Source: SXOA01 sp046153945
GTDB taxonomy: Bacteria; Planctomycetota; Planctomycetia; Pirellulales; Pirellulaceae
DNA: 64,000 bases
NCBI GenBank assembly: GCA_046153945.1
Contig: JBJXFF010000096.1
Location: 1-64,000 of the forward strand
Direction of reading: 5' to 3'
Of this stretch, positions 6,952 through 14,949 are shown one piece after another. Below the pieces are notes generated by a model that saw only the letters and a list, made by a program, of their open reading frames with translations, did not search any database and was not told where the DNA came from. Made by a program: the position numbers and the translations under genes. Within the stretch, counting starts at the first letter, position 1; the number at the start of each line of letters is the position of its first letter.

Positions 6952-8724
6952 ATGGCTCCCAGCACGGATGCAATCATGGCGGAAGGCTTCGCCTCCATTC
7001 AGCGGCCGCAGCGGTGGGATGTCCCTTTCGGCGAACGAATGACCGATTGGGACGTCGCGTGGCTCCTTGCGCAGGAGCCGTTCCGCCGGATGGACCCGGC
7101 CCGCTTTCCCCCCGCCACTCCGCTGGCCGGCATCCTCCGCAATGACTGCCGCATCGTCCGCCATCAGCCGGGGGACATCATTCTCCGCGAAGGAGATTAC
7201 GGCAACAGTGCGTTTCTGGTGCTGGAAGGGCTGCTGCGGGTGGTGCTGGAAAAAATGCCCGCCGAGCTGCTCGGACGGGATCGGCCGAAGAAGCGGACAT
7301 TTTTTCAAACGCTGGCCCAGATGTGGAATCCTGCCTGGCCGGAGGTGCGCGACTACTCGAGCGTCAAGTCCAAAGAGGCCGTGGCGACCCGCACGAATTC
7401 CGATGGCACCTGCGTGTTCTTGCAGGATGTTCCCGGCGTGCTCGACAAGCACAACACGGTGCGGCTGGGACAGGGAGAAATGTTCGGCGAGATGGCCGCG
7501 ATGAGCCGCACTCCGCGCACGGCGACGGTGTTCGCGGAAGATGCCTGCACGCTCCTCGAAATCCGTTGGCAAGGACTGCGGTTGCTCCGGCGGGACAAAC
7601 GGCTGCAGGAGCATCTCGACCGGCTCTACCGCGAGAACAGTTTGCGGGTGCATCTGCGGGAGACTCCGCTCTTTCGCCTGCTGCCGGAGTCTTCGCTCAC
7701 CGCCATCGCCGACGCCACGATTTTCGAAACCTACGGCAACTTCGAATGGATGACCGAGTACAAACAGCTTGCCGGCCAGGCCCATGCCACACGGATTGAA
7801 GCCGAGCCACTCATCGCCCAGGAAGGGCACTACGCCAACGACCTCTGGATGATCCGCAGCGGCTTCGCCCGCGTCTGCCGGCGGCATGGAGATGGGCACA
7901 AGACAATGTCGTATCTCGGCAAGGGACGGATGTTCGGCCTGCGCGAGATCGTCCACAACGCCAAAGCCACCACCGGCCAGGTAGTGCCGTACCAGGATTC
8001 GCTCCGGGCCACCGGCTATGTAGACATGCTGCGAATTCCTGCCGGCATCGCAATCAAGCACATCCTGCCGCACTTGCCCGCCGCGGAACTAGGGCGAGAG
8101 CCAGAGGAGAAGGCTCCTGGAATCGACGGCCGTTCTCCCGGCAAACTCCCCGACCGCCGCCAACCGCTGCCAACGGCCCTGATGGAGTTTCTCGTCGAGC
8201 GGCGTCTCACCAACGGCACGCAGGCGATGGTCGTCGACCTCGACCGCTGCACTCGGTGCGACGACTGCGTCCGGGCCTGCGCCACCGCTCACGAGGGAAA
8301 TCCGCGGTTTCTCCGCGAAGGAGCCAGGCACGGCAAGTATCTGTTCGCTAGCGCCTGCATGCACTGCGCCGATCCGGTCTGCATGATTGGTTGCCCGACG
8401 GGAGCGATTTCCCGCGACGAGAAGTCCGGCAATGTCACCATCAACGACGGCACCTGCATTGGCTGTGCGACTTGTTCGAATAGTTGCCCGTACCAGAACA
8501 TTCGGATGGTGGAGATTCTCGATCCAGCCGGCAATCGGCTGCGGGACGGCATCACGGAACTCCCCATTTTCAAGGCGACCAAGTGCGACATGTGCCAGGA
8601 GCAGTGGACCGGCCCCGCCTGCCAGAACGCCTGCCCGCACGACGCCCTCATCCGCATCGACCTGACGGAAACCGGCCCGCTCAGTGAGTGGCGCGACGAA
8701 CATCGATCGGGAGAAGCCGCATGA
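6952..8724 (+). CDS. Fusion of two cNMP-binding-like domains with a four-cluster ferredoxin
   Basis: The protein has 590 residues, starting at ATG 6952 (ATG 6976 is possible). The reading frame is open upstream, but that part is the inverted repeat. Residues about 60-225 are a first cyclic-nucleotide-binding-like beta barrel (QPGDIILREGDYGNSAFLV, GEMFGEMAAMSRTPRTATV) with an insertion near 100-165. Residues about 240-385 are a second, more degenerate one (EAEPLIAQEGHYANDLWMI). Residues 425-570 carry 16 cysteines in four [4Fe-4S] motifs: CTRCDDCVRAC, CMHCADPVCMIGC, CIGCATCSNSC and CDMCQ-x7-CQNAC, as in DmsB/NrfC-type electron-transfer subunits. No signal peptide, so it is probably at the cytoplasmic face. 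It overlaps the next gene by ATGA. Likely role: regulated electron transfer to the membrane partner. Confidence 0.92.
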   Translation: MAPSTDAIMAEGFASIQRPQRWDVPFGERMTDWDVAWLLAQEPFRRMDPARFPPATPLAGILRNDCRIVRHQPGDIILREGDYGNSAFLVLEGLLRVVLEKMPAELLGRDRPKKRTFFQTLAQMWNPAWPEVRDYSSVKSKEAVATRTNSDGTCVFLQDVPGVLDKHNTVRLGQGEMFGEMAAMSRTPRTATVFAEDACTLLEIRWQGLRLLRRDKRLQEHLDRLYRENSLRVHLRETPLFRLLPESSLTAIADATIFETYGNFEWMTEYKQLAGQAHATRIEAEPLIAQEGHYANDLWMIRSGFARVCRRHGDGHKTMSYLGKGRMFGLREIVHNAKATTGQVVPYQDSLRATGYVDMLRIPAGIAIKHILPHLPAAELGREPEEKAPGIDGRSPGKLPDRRQPLPTALMEFLVERRLTNGTQAMVVDLDRCTRCDDCVRACATAHEGNPRFLREGARHGKYLFASACMHCADPVCMIGCPTGAISRDEKSGNVTINDGTCIGCATCSNSCPYQNIRMVEILDPAGNRLRDGITELPIFKATKCDMCQEQWTGPACQNACPHDALIRIDLTETGPLSEWRDEHRSGEAA

Positions 8725-9575
8725 GCTCCTTCAGCCTCTCCGCGATAGTCCGCAGCGCCTTCGCCCGTCGCCGGCTGCGAAGTATTGAAATACTTGCCGT
8801 AGTGCTGTTTTTCATCACTTCCTGGTGGTGGCTGGAAGTGCTGACACTCCGCCCGCATGCCTTTACAACCGGCGGCCTCTTGCTCGCGGCCGTCGTTTTT
8901 CTGGCGGCTTACAATCTCCGCAAGAAGCTGACGTTCTTGCCGCTGGGATCGTCGGCGACGTGGCTGAAAGTGCATCTTTATGTTGGCGTGGGAGCGGTTT
9001 GGCTGTTCTTGCTCCACGTCAGCTTCCGGATTCCCAATGGCATTTTTGAAACTTCCCTCGCTGCGCTCTATTTGTTCGTCACCGCGAGTGGCCTTCACGG
9101 CCTCTATTTGACTCGAACGATTCCGCGTCGCCTCGCCGCGCTCGGCGAGGAACCGATTTGGGAACGGATCCCCGGCTTGCGACGGCAAGTGGCGGAACAA
9201 GCCCGGGAGCTTGTGCTGGCCGCTCGGGATGATTCCAGTGCCGGCGTCGTTACCGATATTTACTCGCGCCGCCTGCTTCGCTTCTTCGAAGGGGCCCGCG
9301 GATGGAGATACTATCTGCGACCGACGAGCACACTCCGGCGGCAACTGCTGGCGGAGCTTGGCGAGCTGAAGCGGTATCTCGGCGAGCCCCAGCAGAAGCT
9401 CGCCCTAGATTTGGCAACGCTGACCGCTCGCAAGGACGACCTCGATTACCACGACGCCTTGCAAGGCTGGCTGAAGTGCTGGCTCTTCGCCCACATCGGC
9501 GGCACCTACGCCCTGCTCCTCTTCGCTGGCTTTCACGCGGTACTGGCCCACGCATTCCACGGAGGGATGCGATGA
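8721..9575 (+). CDS. Five-helix membrane protein, probable b-type cytochrome
   Basis: The 284-residue protein starts at ATG 8721 within the stop of the ferredoxin gene (ATGA). Hydrophobic helices lie near residues 23-42, 50-65, 80-102, 108-125 and 255-280. Histidines sit in or beside helices (KVHLYVGVG, FLLHVSF, GLHGLY, AHIGGTY, GFHAVLAHAFH), a layout fitting two heme b groups as in ferric-reductase-like or cytochrome b561-like proteins. A soluble helical domain of about 120 residues separates helices 4 and 5. By position it should carry electrons across the membrane between the ferredoxin subunit and the ten-heme cytochrome. Heme binding is inferred from histidine placement only. Confidence 0.85.
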   Translation: MSSFSLSAIVRSAFARRRLRSIEILAVVLFFITSWWWLEVLTLRPHAFTTGGLLLAAVVFLAAYNLRKKLTFLPLGSSATWLKVHLYVGVGAVWLFLLHVSFRIPNGIFETSLAALYLFVTASGLHGLYLTRTIPRRLAALGEEPIWERIPGLRRQVAEQARELVLAARDDSSAGVVTDIYSRRLLRFFEGARGWRYYLRPTSTLRRQLLAELGELKRYLGEPQQKLALDLATLTARKDDLDYHDALQGWLKCWLFAHIGGTYALLLFAGFHAVLAHAFHGGMR

Positions 9576-11599
9576 CCACGCTGCCGAACTTTCGTCCGCC
9601 GAGCGATGACTTCAACCGCTACGAACGCCCTGGCTCCTGGACCTGCGGCCGCGCCTGCGAAGGCCGCCGCTGTGTAAACGGCCCTTCCCCCTCCGGCCGT
9701 TGCCTGGACCCCGCTGAGCCGTGCGTCCCGCGCCGCAGCCTTCGCTCGCGGCGGCGGATTTTTGTTTTCGCCTGCACGGTCATGAGCCTGGCCGCGCTCC
9801 TGGTGATGCTCTCGAAAGCCTGCTGGACGGAAGTCTTCGCCCCGGGTCCGCTGACGCTGAAGCACGCTCAGATTCTGAACAAGAACAGCACGTCCAACCG
9901 CTGCGCAGCTTGCCACGAAGCGGGAGACAAGACGGTCGGCGCATGGGCGCTGAGCTTAATGAGCAGCAGCCCTCTGCAAACTCCGCAGAGCACGCTCTGC
10001 CTGAAATGCCACGAGAAGGGGCTCGACGCCGTCCACGCTCTGCTGCCGCACGGGGTTTCGCCGGAGAGGCTGGCCAGGCACATCAGTGGTGATAATCCCA
10101 TGTTGCTGTTGACTGCTCTCGCCGCCAGCCCCAAGAACGACCGTGGCGAAATCGGCTGCGCCGCTTGTCACCGGGAACATCATGGCAAGGACCACGACCT
10201 AACGGCAATGAGCAATCAGCAGTGCCAGATTTGTCACGCTAAATCTTTTGACAGCTTTGCCACCGGCCATCCCGTGTTCACGAATTGGCCGTTCGAGAAG
10301 CGGAGCCCGATTGTCTTCGACCATGCGGTACACAAAGGAAAACACTTTCCCGCTGGCAAGCAGGAATTCCGCTGTCAGACTTGCCACGTCGATGATTCGC
10401 GGAGAGATAACAAGCTGTTGGCCAGCTTCCAAGCTGCCTGTGCCTCCTGTCACGAGCCCAAAATCAAACAGAGCGGCGAAGAGGGGTTCAAGCTCTTCGC
10501 ACTCCCCGGAATGAACGTCACCGCACTCCAGGAGGCCGGCCTGAACATCGGCGAATGGCCCGAGGGAATCAGCAATGACTTCGATGGTATCCTCCCGCCG
10601 GCAATGGCGCTGCTTCTTTCTGCCGATGAACAGTCCGCGAAGGCGTTGGCGAAGATTCCGCGGGGCGATTTATCAGCAGTGGATGCCGCCAACGAGGAAC
10701 AGCTTGCCGCCGCAGCCGAAATCGCGCTCGCCAGTAAGAAGCTGCTACATGAACTAGCGACCGAAGGTGTGGGAGCGTTCTCGCGACGACTGAGCATTAC
10801 GGCATCGTCGCAACTCTGGGCTCATCTACCGCCGGACGTGCTCCGTGCCGCTCAATCCGCCTGGCTGCCAACGCTCGACGAGGAAATATCGCTGATTCGC
10901 GAAGGAAAACCGCTGCCAATGCGTGCTCAGAGTACTTCAGCGCCGCCAGCCGTCATCAAAGAGCCGGAATCACCTGCCAAGAAGCCGGCGGAAGAAGAGG
11001 AGTTACTTGTTCCGGCAACACCGACTCCGGAAAAGCCCAAGGCAAATGCTGACGATGACCTGCTGGGCGGCTCCTCCGAGCCAAAGCCGTCGGAGTCCGC
11101 TGAAACCGCTACTACAAAAGCTGTTCCACCAAACTCCTCCTCCGGCTGGCAACGGAGCGACGCCAGCTACTCCATCGCCTGGCGTCCCACCGGCCACGGC
11201 GATCTACTGATCAAGGCCTGGATCGAGTTGGCTCTGAAATCCAATCTCAAGAGCTCATCCACAACCACCGCTCTCCGCGCCAGCCTCACCAAACCCAACT
11301 CCATCGGCTACTGCGCCCAGTGCCATCGGGTTGACGGAAACGACAAATCCGCCAACCTCACCATCCACTGGCAATCCTCTAGCCAAGATGCCGCGCAAAA
11401 GTCCTTCACCAAGTTCTCTCACCGGCCCCACCTCATCCAGCCGCAACTCGCCGACTGCACCCATTGCCACACGATGTCTTCGTCTGCTGCTGTCTACAGC
11501 TTCGCTCCTCTCTCCAAAACCGCCTGCACCTCCTGCCACACTCCCACCGCCGCAGGCGACCAGTGCCTGAAGTGCCACAACTACCACATCAGCCCGTAG
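9572..11599 (+). CDS. Membrane-anchored decaheme cytochrome c
   Basis: The protein has 675 residues from ATG 9572, overlapping the previous stop as ATGA. A cytoplasmic Arg-rich N-terminus is followed by one membrane helix (about residues 66-86). The remainder is exported. Ten CxxCH heme-c motifs are visible: CAACH, CLKCH, CAACH, CQICH, CQTCH and CASCH in the first half, then CAQCH, CTHCH, CTSCH and CLKCH at the C-terminus. Between them is a heme-free stretch of about 280 residues containing an Ala/Pro/Glu/Ser-rich linker (near residues 455-525). Heme spacing resembles NapC/cytochrome c7-type multiheme proteins. It probably passes electrons between the membrane quinone or b-heme partner and a periplasmic acceptor or donor. 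Identity unknown. Confidence 0.93.
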   Translation: MTTLPNFRPPSDDFNRYERPGSWTCGRACEGRRCVNGPSPSGRCLDPAEPCVPRRSLRSRRRIFVFACTVMSLAALLVMLSKACWTEVFAPGPLTLKHAQILNKNSTSNRCAACHEAGDKTVGAWALSLMSSSPLQTPQSTLCLKCHEKGLDAVHALLPHGVSPERLARHISGDNPMLLLTALAASPKNDRGEIGCAACHREHHGKDHDLTAMSNQQCQICHAKSFDSFATGHPVFTNWPFEKRSPIVFDHAVHKGKHFPAGKQEFRCQTCHVDDSRRDNKLLASFQAACASCHEPKIKQSGEEGFKLFALPGMNVTALQEAGLNIGEWPEGISNDFDGILPPAMALLLSADEQSAKALAKIPRGDLSAVDAANEEQLAAAAEIALASKKLLHELATEGVGAFSRRLSITASSQLWAHLPPDVLRAAQSAWLPTLDEEISLIREGKPLPMRAQSTSAPPAVIKEPESPAKKPAEEEELLVPATPTPEKPKANADDDLLGGSSEPKPSESAETATTKAVPPNSSSGWQRSDASYSIAWRPTGHGDLLIKAWIELALKSNLKSSSTTTALRASLTKPNSIGYCAQCHRVDGNDKSANLTIHWQSSSQDAAQKSFTKFSHRPHLIQPQLADCTHCHTMSSSAAVYSFAPLSKTACTSCHTPTAAGDQCLKCHNYHISP

Positions 11600-11605
11600 T
11601 TCTCC

Positions 11606-11685
11606 GGGTGCCACGCCCACGGCTTTGCGTGGGCGTGTAGACGCCGTTATCTTCACGCCCACTCAGAGCAGTGGGCGTGCCACCC
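11606..11685. repeat. Paired hairpins in an inverted repeat, possible terminator
   Basis: GGGTGCCACGCCCAC (11606-11620) and GTGGGCGTGCCACCC (11671-11685) are inverted with one mismatch. Inside are two separate hairpins: CACGCCCAC/GTGGGCGTG around GGCTTTGC (11612-11637) and CACGCCCACT/AGTGGGCGTG around CAGAGC (11654-11679). The element starts 7 bases after the stop of the decaheme gene, so it may end transcription of that operon, although no U-tract follows. Similar GTGGGCGTGCCACCC units look like a dispersed REP-type repeat. Confidence 0.65.
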
Positions 11686-11782
11686 ATCTCAGCGGCGCCT
11701 TGCCAGTGGAATCCCGCCCTTCCCCCCGCTAAACTAACGGCTCCCAGGCAACTCCTCTCCTTCTTCCCAAGTGAGTCCTCCT

Positions 11783-13228
11783 ATGTCGCGCGCCACCAAA
11801 TCCTCCCGCCGCACCTTCCTCCAATCATCCGCCGCCGCTGCCGCCGGTCTTGCTGCCGCGCCGTATTTTCCCTGGTCGGCATACACGATGGCCCAGGACG
11901 CCAAGACCACATCCAAGCAAGACCGTCCCATCCTCGGCTGCATCGGCGTCGGGGACCGCTGGAATGCCGTCGGGCCGCAGGCGATGAATTTTGCCGATTG
12001 CGTGGCGGTCTGCGACGTGGATGTGAACATGCGGGAGAAAGCGAAGGGGGTTGCTCTCAATAAGCTCGGCGAGAAGGGGAAGGAACGCGGCGTCGAGATG
12101 TATGAGGACTATCGCAAACTCCTCGACCGCAAGGATATCGAAGTCGTCACCATCGTCACGCCCGATCACTGGCACGTGAAAATCGGCATCGAGGCGATGA
12201 AGGCGGGGAAAGACGTCTACTGCGAAAAGCCCCTGACGCTGACCATCGACGAAGGGAAGCAGATCAGCAAAGTCCTCAAGGAGACAGGCCGCGTCTTCCA
12301 GGTCGGCACACAGCAGCGGAGCGAGATGTCGGCACGCGTCAACAAGAACAAAGAGCAGAGAATTGACCAGCAGTTCCTCCACGCCGTCGCCATCTGCAAA
12401 TCGGGGAAGCTCGGCAAGCTCGTGAAGGCAACCTGCGTCATCGGCGGAGCCCCGTCGAGCGGCGAAATCCCCAAGGCTGAAGTCCCGACCGGCTTCAACT
12501 GGGACATGTGGCTGGGGCAGGCCCCGATGACCGATTTCGTGATGGGGGAGAAAGGGAAGGGGAACAACAAGAGCTACCCCGAAAGCCGCACGCACTATGA
12601 GTTCCGCTGGTGGTACGAATACTCCGGCGGCAAGATGACCGACTGGGGGGCTCACCACATCGACATCGCCGCCTGGTGCCTCGGCGTCGATACCAGCGGC
12701 CCCAGCCGCATCGAAGGGACCGCCGACCACCCCGTCCCCTTCAAAGACGGCTGGCCGACCGTGAGCAACAAGTACAACGCGGCGACCAAGTTCCACGTCA
12801 CCGCCGGCTTCCCCGGCGAGATGGAAATGCACATCCTCTCCGACGGCGAAAACGGCATCACCATCGAAGGGACCGACGGCACCATCTTTGTCAGCCGCGG
12901 CGACCTGCGGGACGAGAAAGGGACCGCCGTCGCCGACTACATGAAGACCAAGCCCTCGGAAAACCCGGCCGTCGCCGCCCTCTACAAAGGGAAAAAGCCC
13001 GGCAACCACATGGGTAACTTCTTCGAGTGCCGCAAAGACCGCTCGCAGCCCATCAGCGACGTATACACCCACCACCGGGCCATGACCACCGCCCACCTCG
13101 CCAACATCTGCATCCGCCTCGGCAAAAAGCTGCAGTGGGATTCCCAGGCCGAACAAATCGTCGGCGATGACGAAGCCAACAAATGGCTGAAGCGGGAACA
13201 GCGGAAGGGGTATGAGATTGAGGAGTAA
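11783..13228 (+). CDS. Tat-exported Gfo/Idh/MocA family oxidoreductase
   Basis: The protein has 481 residues. ATG 11783 is chosen because it gives a short n-region before the twin-arginine signal SRRTFLQSSAAAAAG. An in-frame GTG at 11771 is the alternative. The NAD(P)-binding Rossmann domain starts with GCIGVGDRWNAV, and the family signature CEKPLTLTIDEG supplies the conserved Lys. The C-terminal alpha/beta sheet domain contains GGKMTDWGAHHIDIA. Such proteins oxidise or epimerise sugars and related polyols with a tightly held nicotinamide cofactor. The periplasmic, Tat-exported form is typical of planctomycetes. Substrate unknown. The following small gene begins 26 bases downstream. Confidence 0.93.
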   Translation: MSRATKSSRRTFLQSSAAAAAGLAAAPYFPWSAYTMAQDAKTTSKQDRPILGCIGVGDRWNAVGPQAMNFADCVAVCDVDVNMREKAKGVALNKLGEKGKERGVEMYEDYRKLLDRKDIEVVTIVTPDHWHVKIGIEAMKAGKDVYCEKPLTLTIDEGKQISKVLKETGRVFQVGTQQRSEMSARVNKNKEQRIDQQFLHAVAICKSGKLGKLVKATCVIGGAPSSGEIPKAEVPTGFNWDMWLGQAPMTDFVMGEKGKGNNKSYPESRTHYEFRWWYEYSGGKMTDWGAHHIDIAAWCLGVDTSGPSRIEGTADHPVPFKDGWPTVSNKYNAATKFHVTAGFPGEMEMHILSDGENGITIEGTDGTIFVSRGDLRDEKGTAVADYMKTKPSENPAVAALYKGKKPGNHMGNFFECRKDRSQPISDVYTHHRAMTTAHLANICIRLGKKLQWDSQAEQIVGDDEANKWLKREQRKGYEIEE

Positions 13229-13254
13229 GGCCGGTTGATTCAGGAACTCCAACG

Positions 13255-13672
13255 ATGGCCGAATCGAATGAACCGCATGGAGTGCCGCTCTCATTTGTGC
13301 GGCATATGCTGCTGTGCGAAGATGTTAATTCAGACCCGCGGACCCAGAAAAGAGTGACAATCCGCGGTTTTTTTCAGTACACTTAGTAGTGGGACACATG
13401 GGTATCCGCTTCCGAGCGGATTCTGCGTCTACATCCAACTGAGCGAAGGGAGACGCTCAGGTTCAGCACGAATCCGGATAAGTGCCGACGACGCGGATGA
13501 GGTTATTTACGAGAGCGAAGAGTTTTGGCTGGAGTTTAGTGGTGACCCGCTGTGGGTCTACATGTACAGCTGTCGAGTTGTGAACTGCATTTCTCCCGCT
13601 GCGGGAACTTACTTCGTCGAGTTTTTGTTTCAAGGGTTCAGCTTAGCGCGAGAAGTTCTCGTTGTCAGGTGA
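13255..13672 (+). pseudogene. Small conserved gene split by a +1 frameshift in a T7 run
   Basis: From ATG 13255 the frame reads MAESNEPHGVPLSFVRHMLL onward and stops at TAG 13384 after 43 residues. One frame over, an uninterrupted coding segment continues to TGA 13670-13672: it reads THGYPLPSGFCVYIQLSEGR near 13391-13450 and ends FLFQGFSLAREVLVVR. The two parts join perfectly if one T is removed from the T7 run at 13368-13374 (GFFQYT-stop becomes GFFSTLSSGTHGY), giving about 138 residues with no stop. I recognise the joined sequence as a small conserved planctomycete protein type of unknown function. The cause may be a true mutation, a sequencing error or slippage. Codon use stays normal on both sides, so the damage is recent if real. 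Confidence 0.8.
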
Positions 13673-13675
13673 GTT

Positions 13676-13864
13676 ATGATCGAGGACAAGAAACCTAACG
13701 AGGATCGAAGAAACGAGCCCGGGCTGGAACTAACGTTTGAAGGTGATTCGTTCCAGGAATTTGTTTGCCGCGATGTCAGTAAGGATGAAAGTTATAAACC
13801 TTCTCTGCCCTTGGTGTCGCGGCTTTACATGCCCGAGTCAGGCCAGGAGCGGCCAGCGTCTTGA
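13676..13864 (+). CDS. Small hypothetical protein (62 aa)
   Basis: The frame starts at ATG 13676, 3 bases after the stop of the frameshifted gene, which suggests translational coupling. The product is polar and acidic (MIEDKKPNEDRRNEPGLE), with a segment LTFEGDSFQEFVCRDVS, and has no membrane helix or signal. It could be a real small partner of the upstream gene. The close spacing is the main support. I do not recognise a family. Confidence 0.45.
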   Translation: MIEDKKPNEDRRNEPGLELTFEGDSFQEFVCRDVSKDESYKPSLPLVSRLYMPESGQERPAS

Positions 13865-13877
13865 GCGTGCGAACATC

Positions 13878-14531
13878 ATGTCTGGGCAGCATTCCACCGC
13901 TCGCATCCAGTTTACTTTGCGGCGTTTGTTCGCTTTCATTTCTATGATAGCCGCGTGTGCCGCAGTCTTCCGAGTTACGGGATGGGTCGAAACGGCGGGA
14001 TTTGCCGTGGCGATATCCTTAGCGGCGGCGTGCTGGCTTCTGCCGAAATTCCGATGGCACAGGGTCGCGAGGTTCGGTCTCGCAACAGTTGCGGCAGCCA
14101 CGCTGTGGATGGCTGCCGTCGACTATGTGACGTATCGCAAAGGCTGCATCCATTGCGACAGTCATGCAATCCACGGCGATTATCGGGTGTTTCACCAGTC
14201 CATTTGGGGCGGGCACGACGAGGATCACTTTCCCTGCTGCCGGCTGATTGCCCAAGAACTCGGTGCTCCGTGTCCTCACGAATTCGAACGAATAGAGCGC
14301 ATGCGACTATGGGGCCTGCTCCTGTGGACCGGCAAGTGTCCGCTCTGTTGCATGGATTTCGGGGATTGGTACAAAAGTCCTCTACGGGATCGTGTAAGGG
14401 CAAGGGGGGCAAACGATTCGAAACTCGCGGAAGAATTTCGTGACGAGGTTTGCCTTCACCATAATTGGGCCTACGCCAAGCAATTTGTTAGCGACGTAGA
14501 GGCCGCTGAGGCCAAGGATAGGTCAGAGTGA
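13878..14531 (+). CDS. Membrane protein of unknown function with Cys-rich soluble domain
   Basis: The protein has 217 residues from ATG 13878. The open frame extends to 13737, but that part overlaps the small gene and looks non-coding. The N-terminus has IQFTLRRLFAFISMIAACAA, the basic-then-hydrophobic opening common to many planctomycete membrane proteins, followed by two more hydrophobic segments ending near residue 80. The rest is soluble with Cys and His pairs (CIHCDSHAIHGDY, DHFPCCRLIA, CPHEFERIE, GKCPLCCMDF), which could bind metal. No family recognised. It is the last gene before tRNA-Ser. Confidence 0.7.
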   Translation: MSGQHSTARIQFTLRRLFAFISMIAACAAVFRVTGWVETAGFAVAISLAAACWLLPKFRWHRVARFGLATVAAATLWMAAVDYVTYRKGCIHCDSHAIHGDYRVFHQSIWGGHDEDHFPCCRLIAQELGAPCPHEFERIERMRLWGLLLWTGKCPLCCMDFGDWYKSPLRDRVRARGANDSKLAEEFRDEVCLHHNWAYAKQFVSDVEAAEAKDRSE

Positions 14532-14561
14532 GCCAGTCACTCATTCCTAACTACCTTCAAG

Positions 14562-14648
14562 CGGATGGGGAGGGATTCGAACCCCCGGTACCCTTACGAG
14601 TACGGCAGTTTTCAAGACTGCTGCCTTAAACCACTCGGCCACCCATCC
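14562..14648 (-). tRNA. tRNA-Ser (anticodon UGA)
   Basis: On the minus strand the gene reads GGATGGGTGGCCGAGTGG at the 5' end (14648) and closes with CCCATCC plus discriminator G at 14562. The 7-bp acceptor stem pairs perfectly (GGATGGG/CCCATCC). The anticodon stem-loop is GCAGTCTTGAAAACTGC with anticodon TGA. A long variable arm (GTACTCGTAAGGGTAC) and the T-loop GGTTCGAATCC are present, as expected for a class II serine tRNA of 87 bases. No CCA is encoded. It reads serine codons UCA and, by wobble, UCG/UCU. Confidence 0.97.
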
Positions 14649-14670
14649 TGTTCGGTCCTCTCAACCTTAA

Positions 14671-14699
14671 CTTAAATCTCTTTACGCTCGATGAGTCAA
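14671..14699 (-). promoter_or_regulatory. Probable sigma70-type promoter of tRNA-Ser
   Basis: On the minus strand TTGACT (14699-14694) is followed after 17 bases by TTTAAG (14676-14671), about 22 bases before the tRNA 5' end. The match to the -35 consensus is 5 of 6 and to the -10 consensus 4 of 6, with ideal spacing. Position relative to the tRNA supports the call. Confidence 0.5.
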
Positions 14700-14949
14700 G
14701 ATGCCTACCAAGTTTCACTCTCCAGAGTTAGTTAAGGAATGTGCATTACATCCCGGCTCACCAGCAAGTGAAAGGGAGTTCCCCAGTTCATTCTATGCCG
14801 ATTTCGCAGCCCGATAAGCACGGATCGAGATTTGGCGAACCGTTGCATTCGCCAACCCCCTTCTCGGCAATTTCGGTGGGCCTTAGCCTGCAGCCCTTCT
14901 GGGGGTAGGATGAAGGAGATTAGCAATTCCCTTCGCCGGACCCGCAGCC
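14700..14949. other. Intergenic stretch between tRNA-Ser promoter and rluB-like gene
   Basis: Nothing convincing is seen here. A 38-codon frame from ATG 14701 has no recognisable product. The stretch must hold the promoter of the pseudouridine synthase gene, but no good -35/-10 pair stands out. Confidence 0.4.

Noticed and set aside
13255..13383. A real 43-residue small protein
   Set aside because: The downstream frame continues the same protein type after removing one T, so the short product is best explained as a truncated gene.
14701..14817. 38-codon frame after tRNA-Ser promoter
   Set aside because: Very short, no ribosome binding site, no recognisable product.
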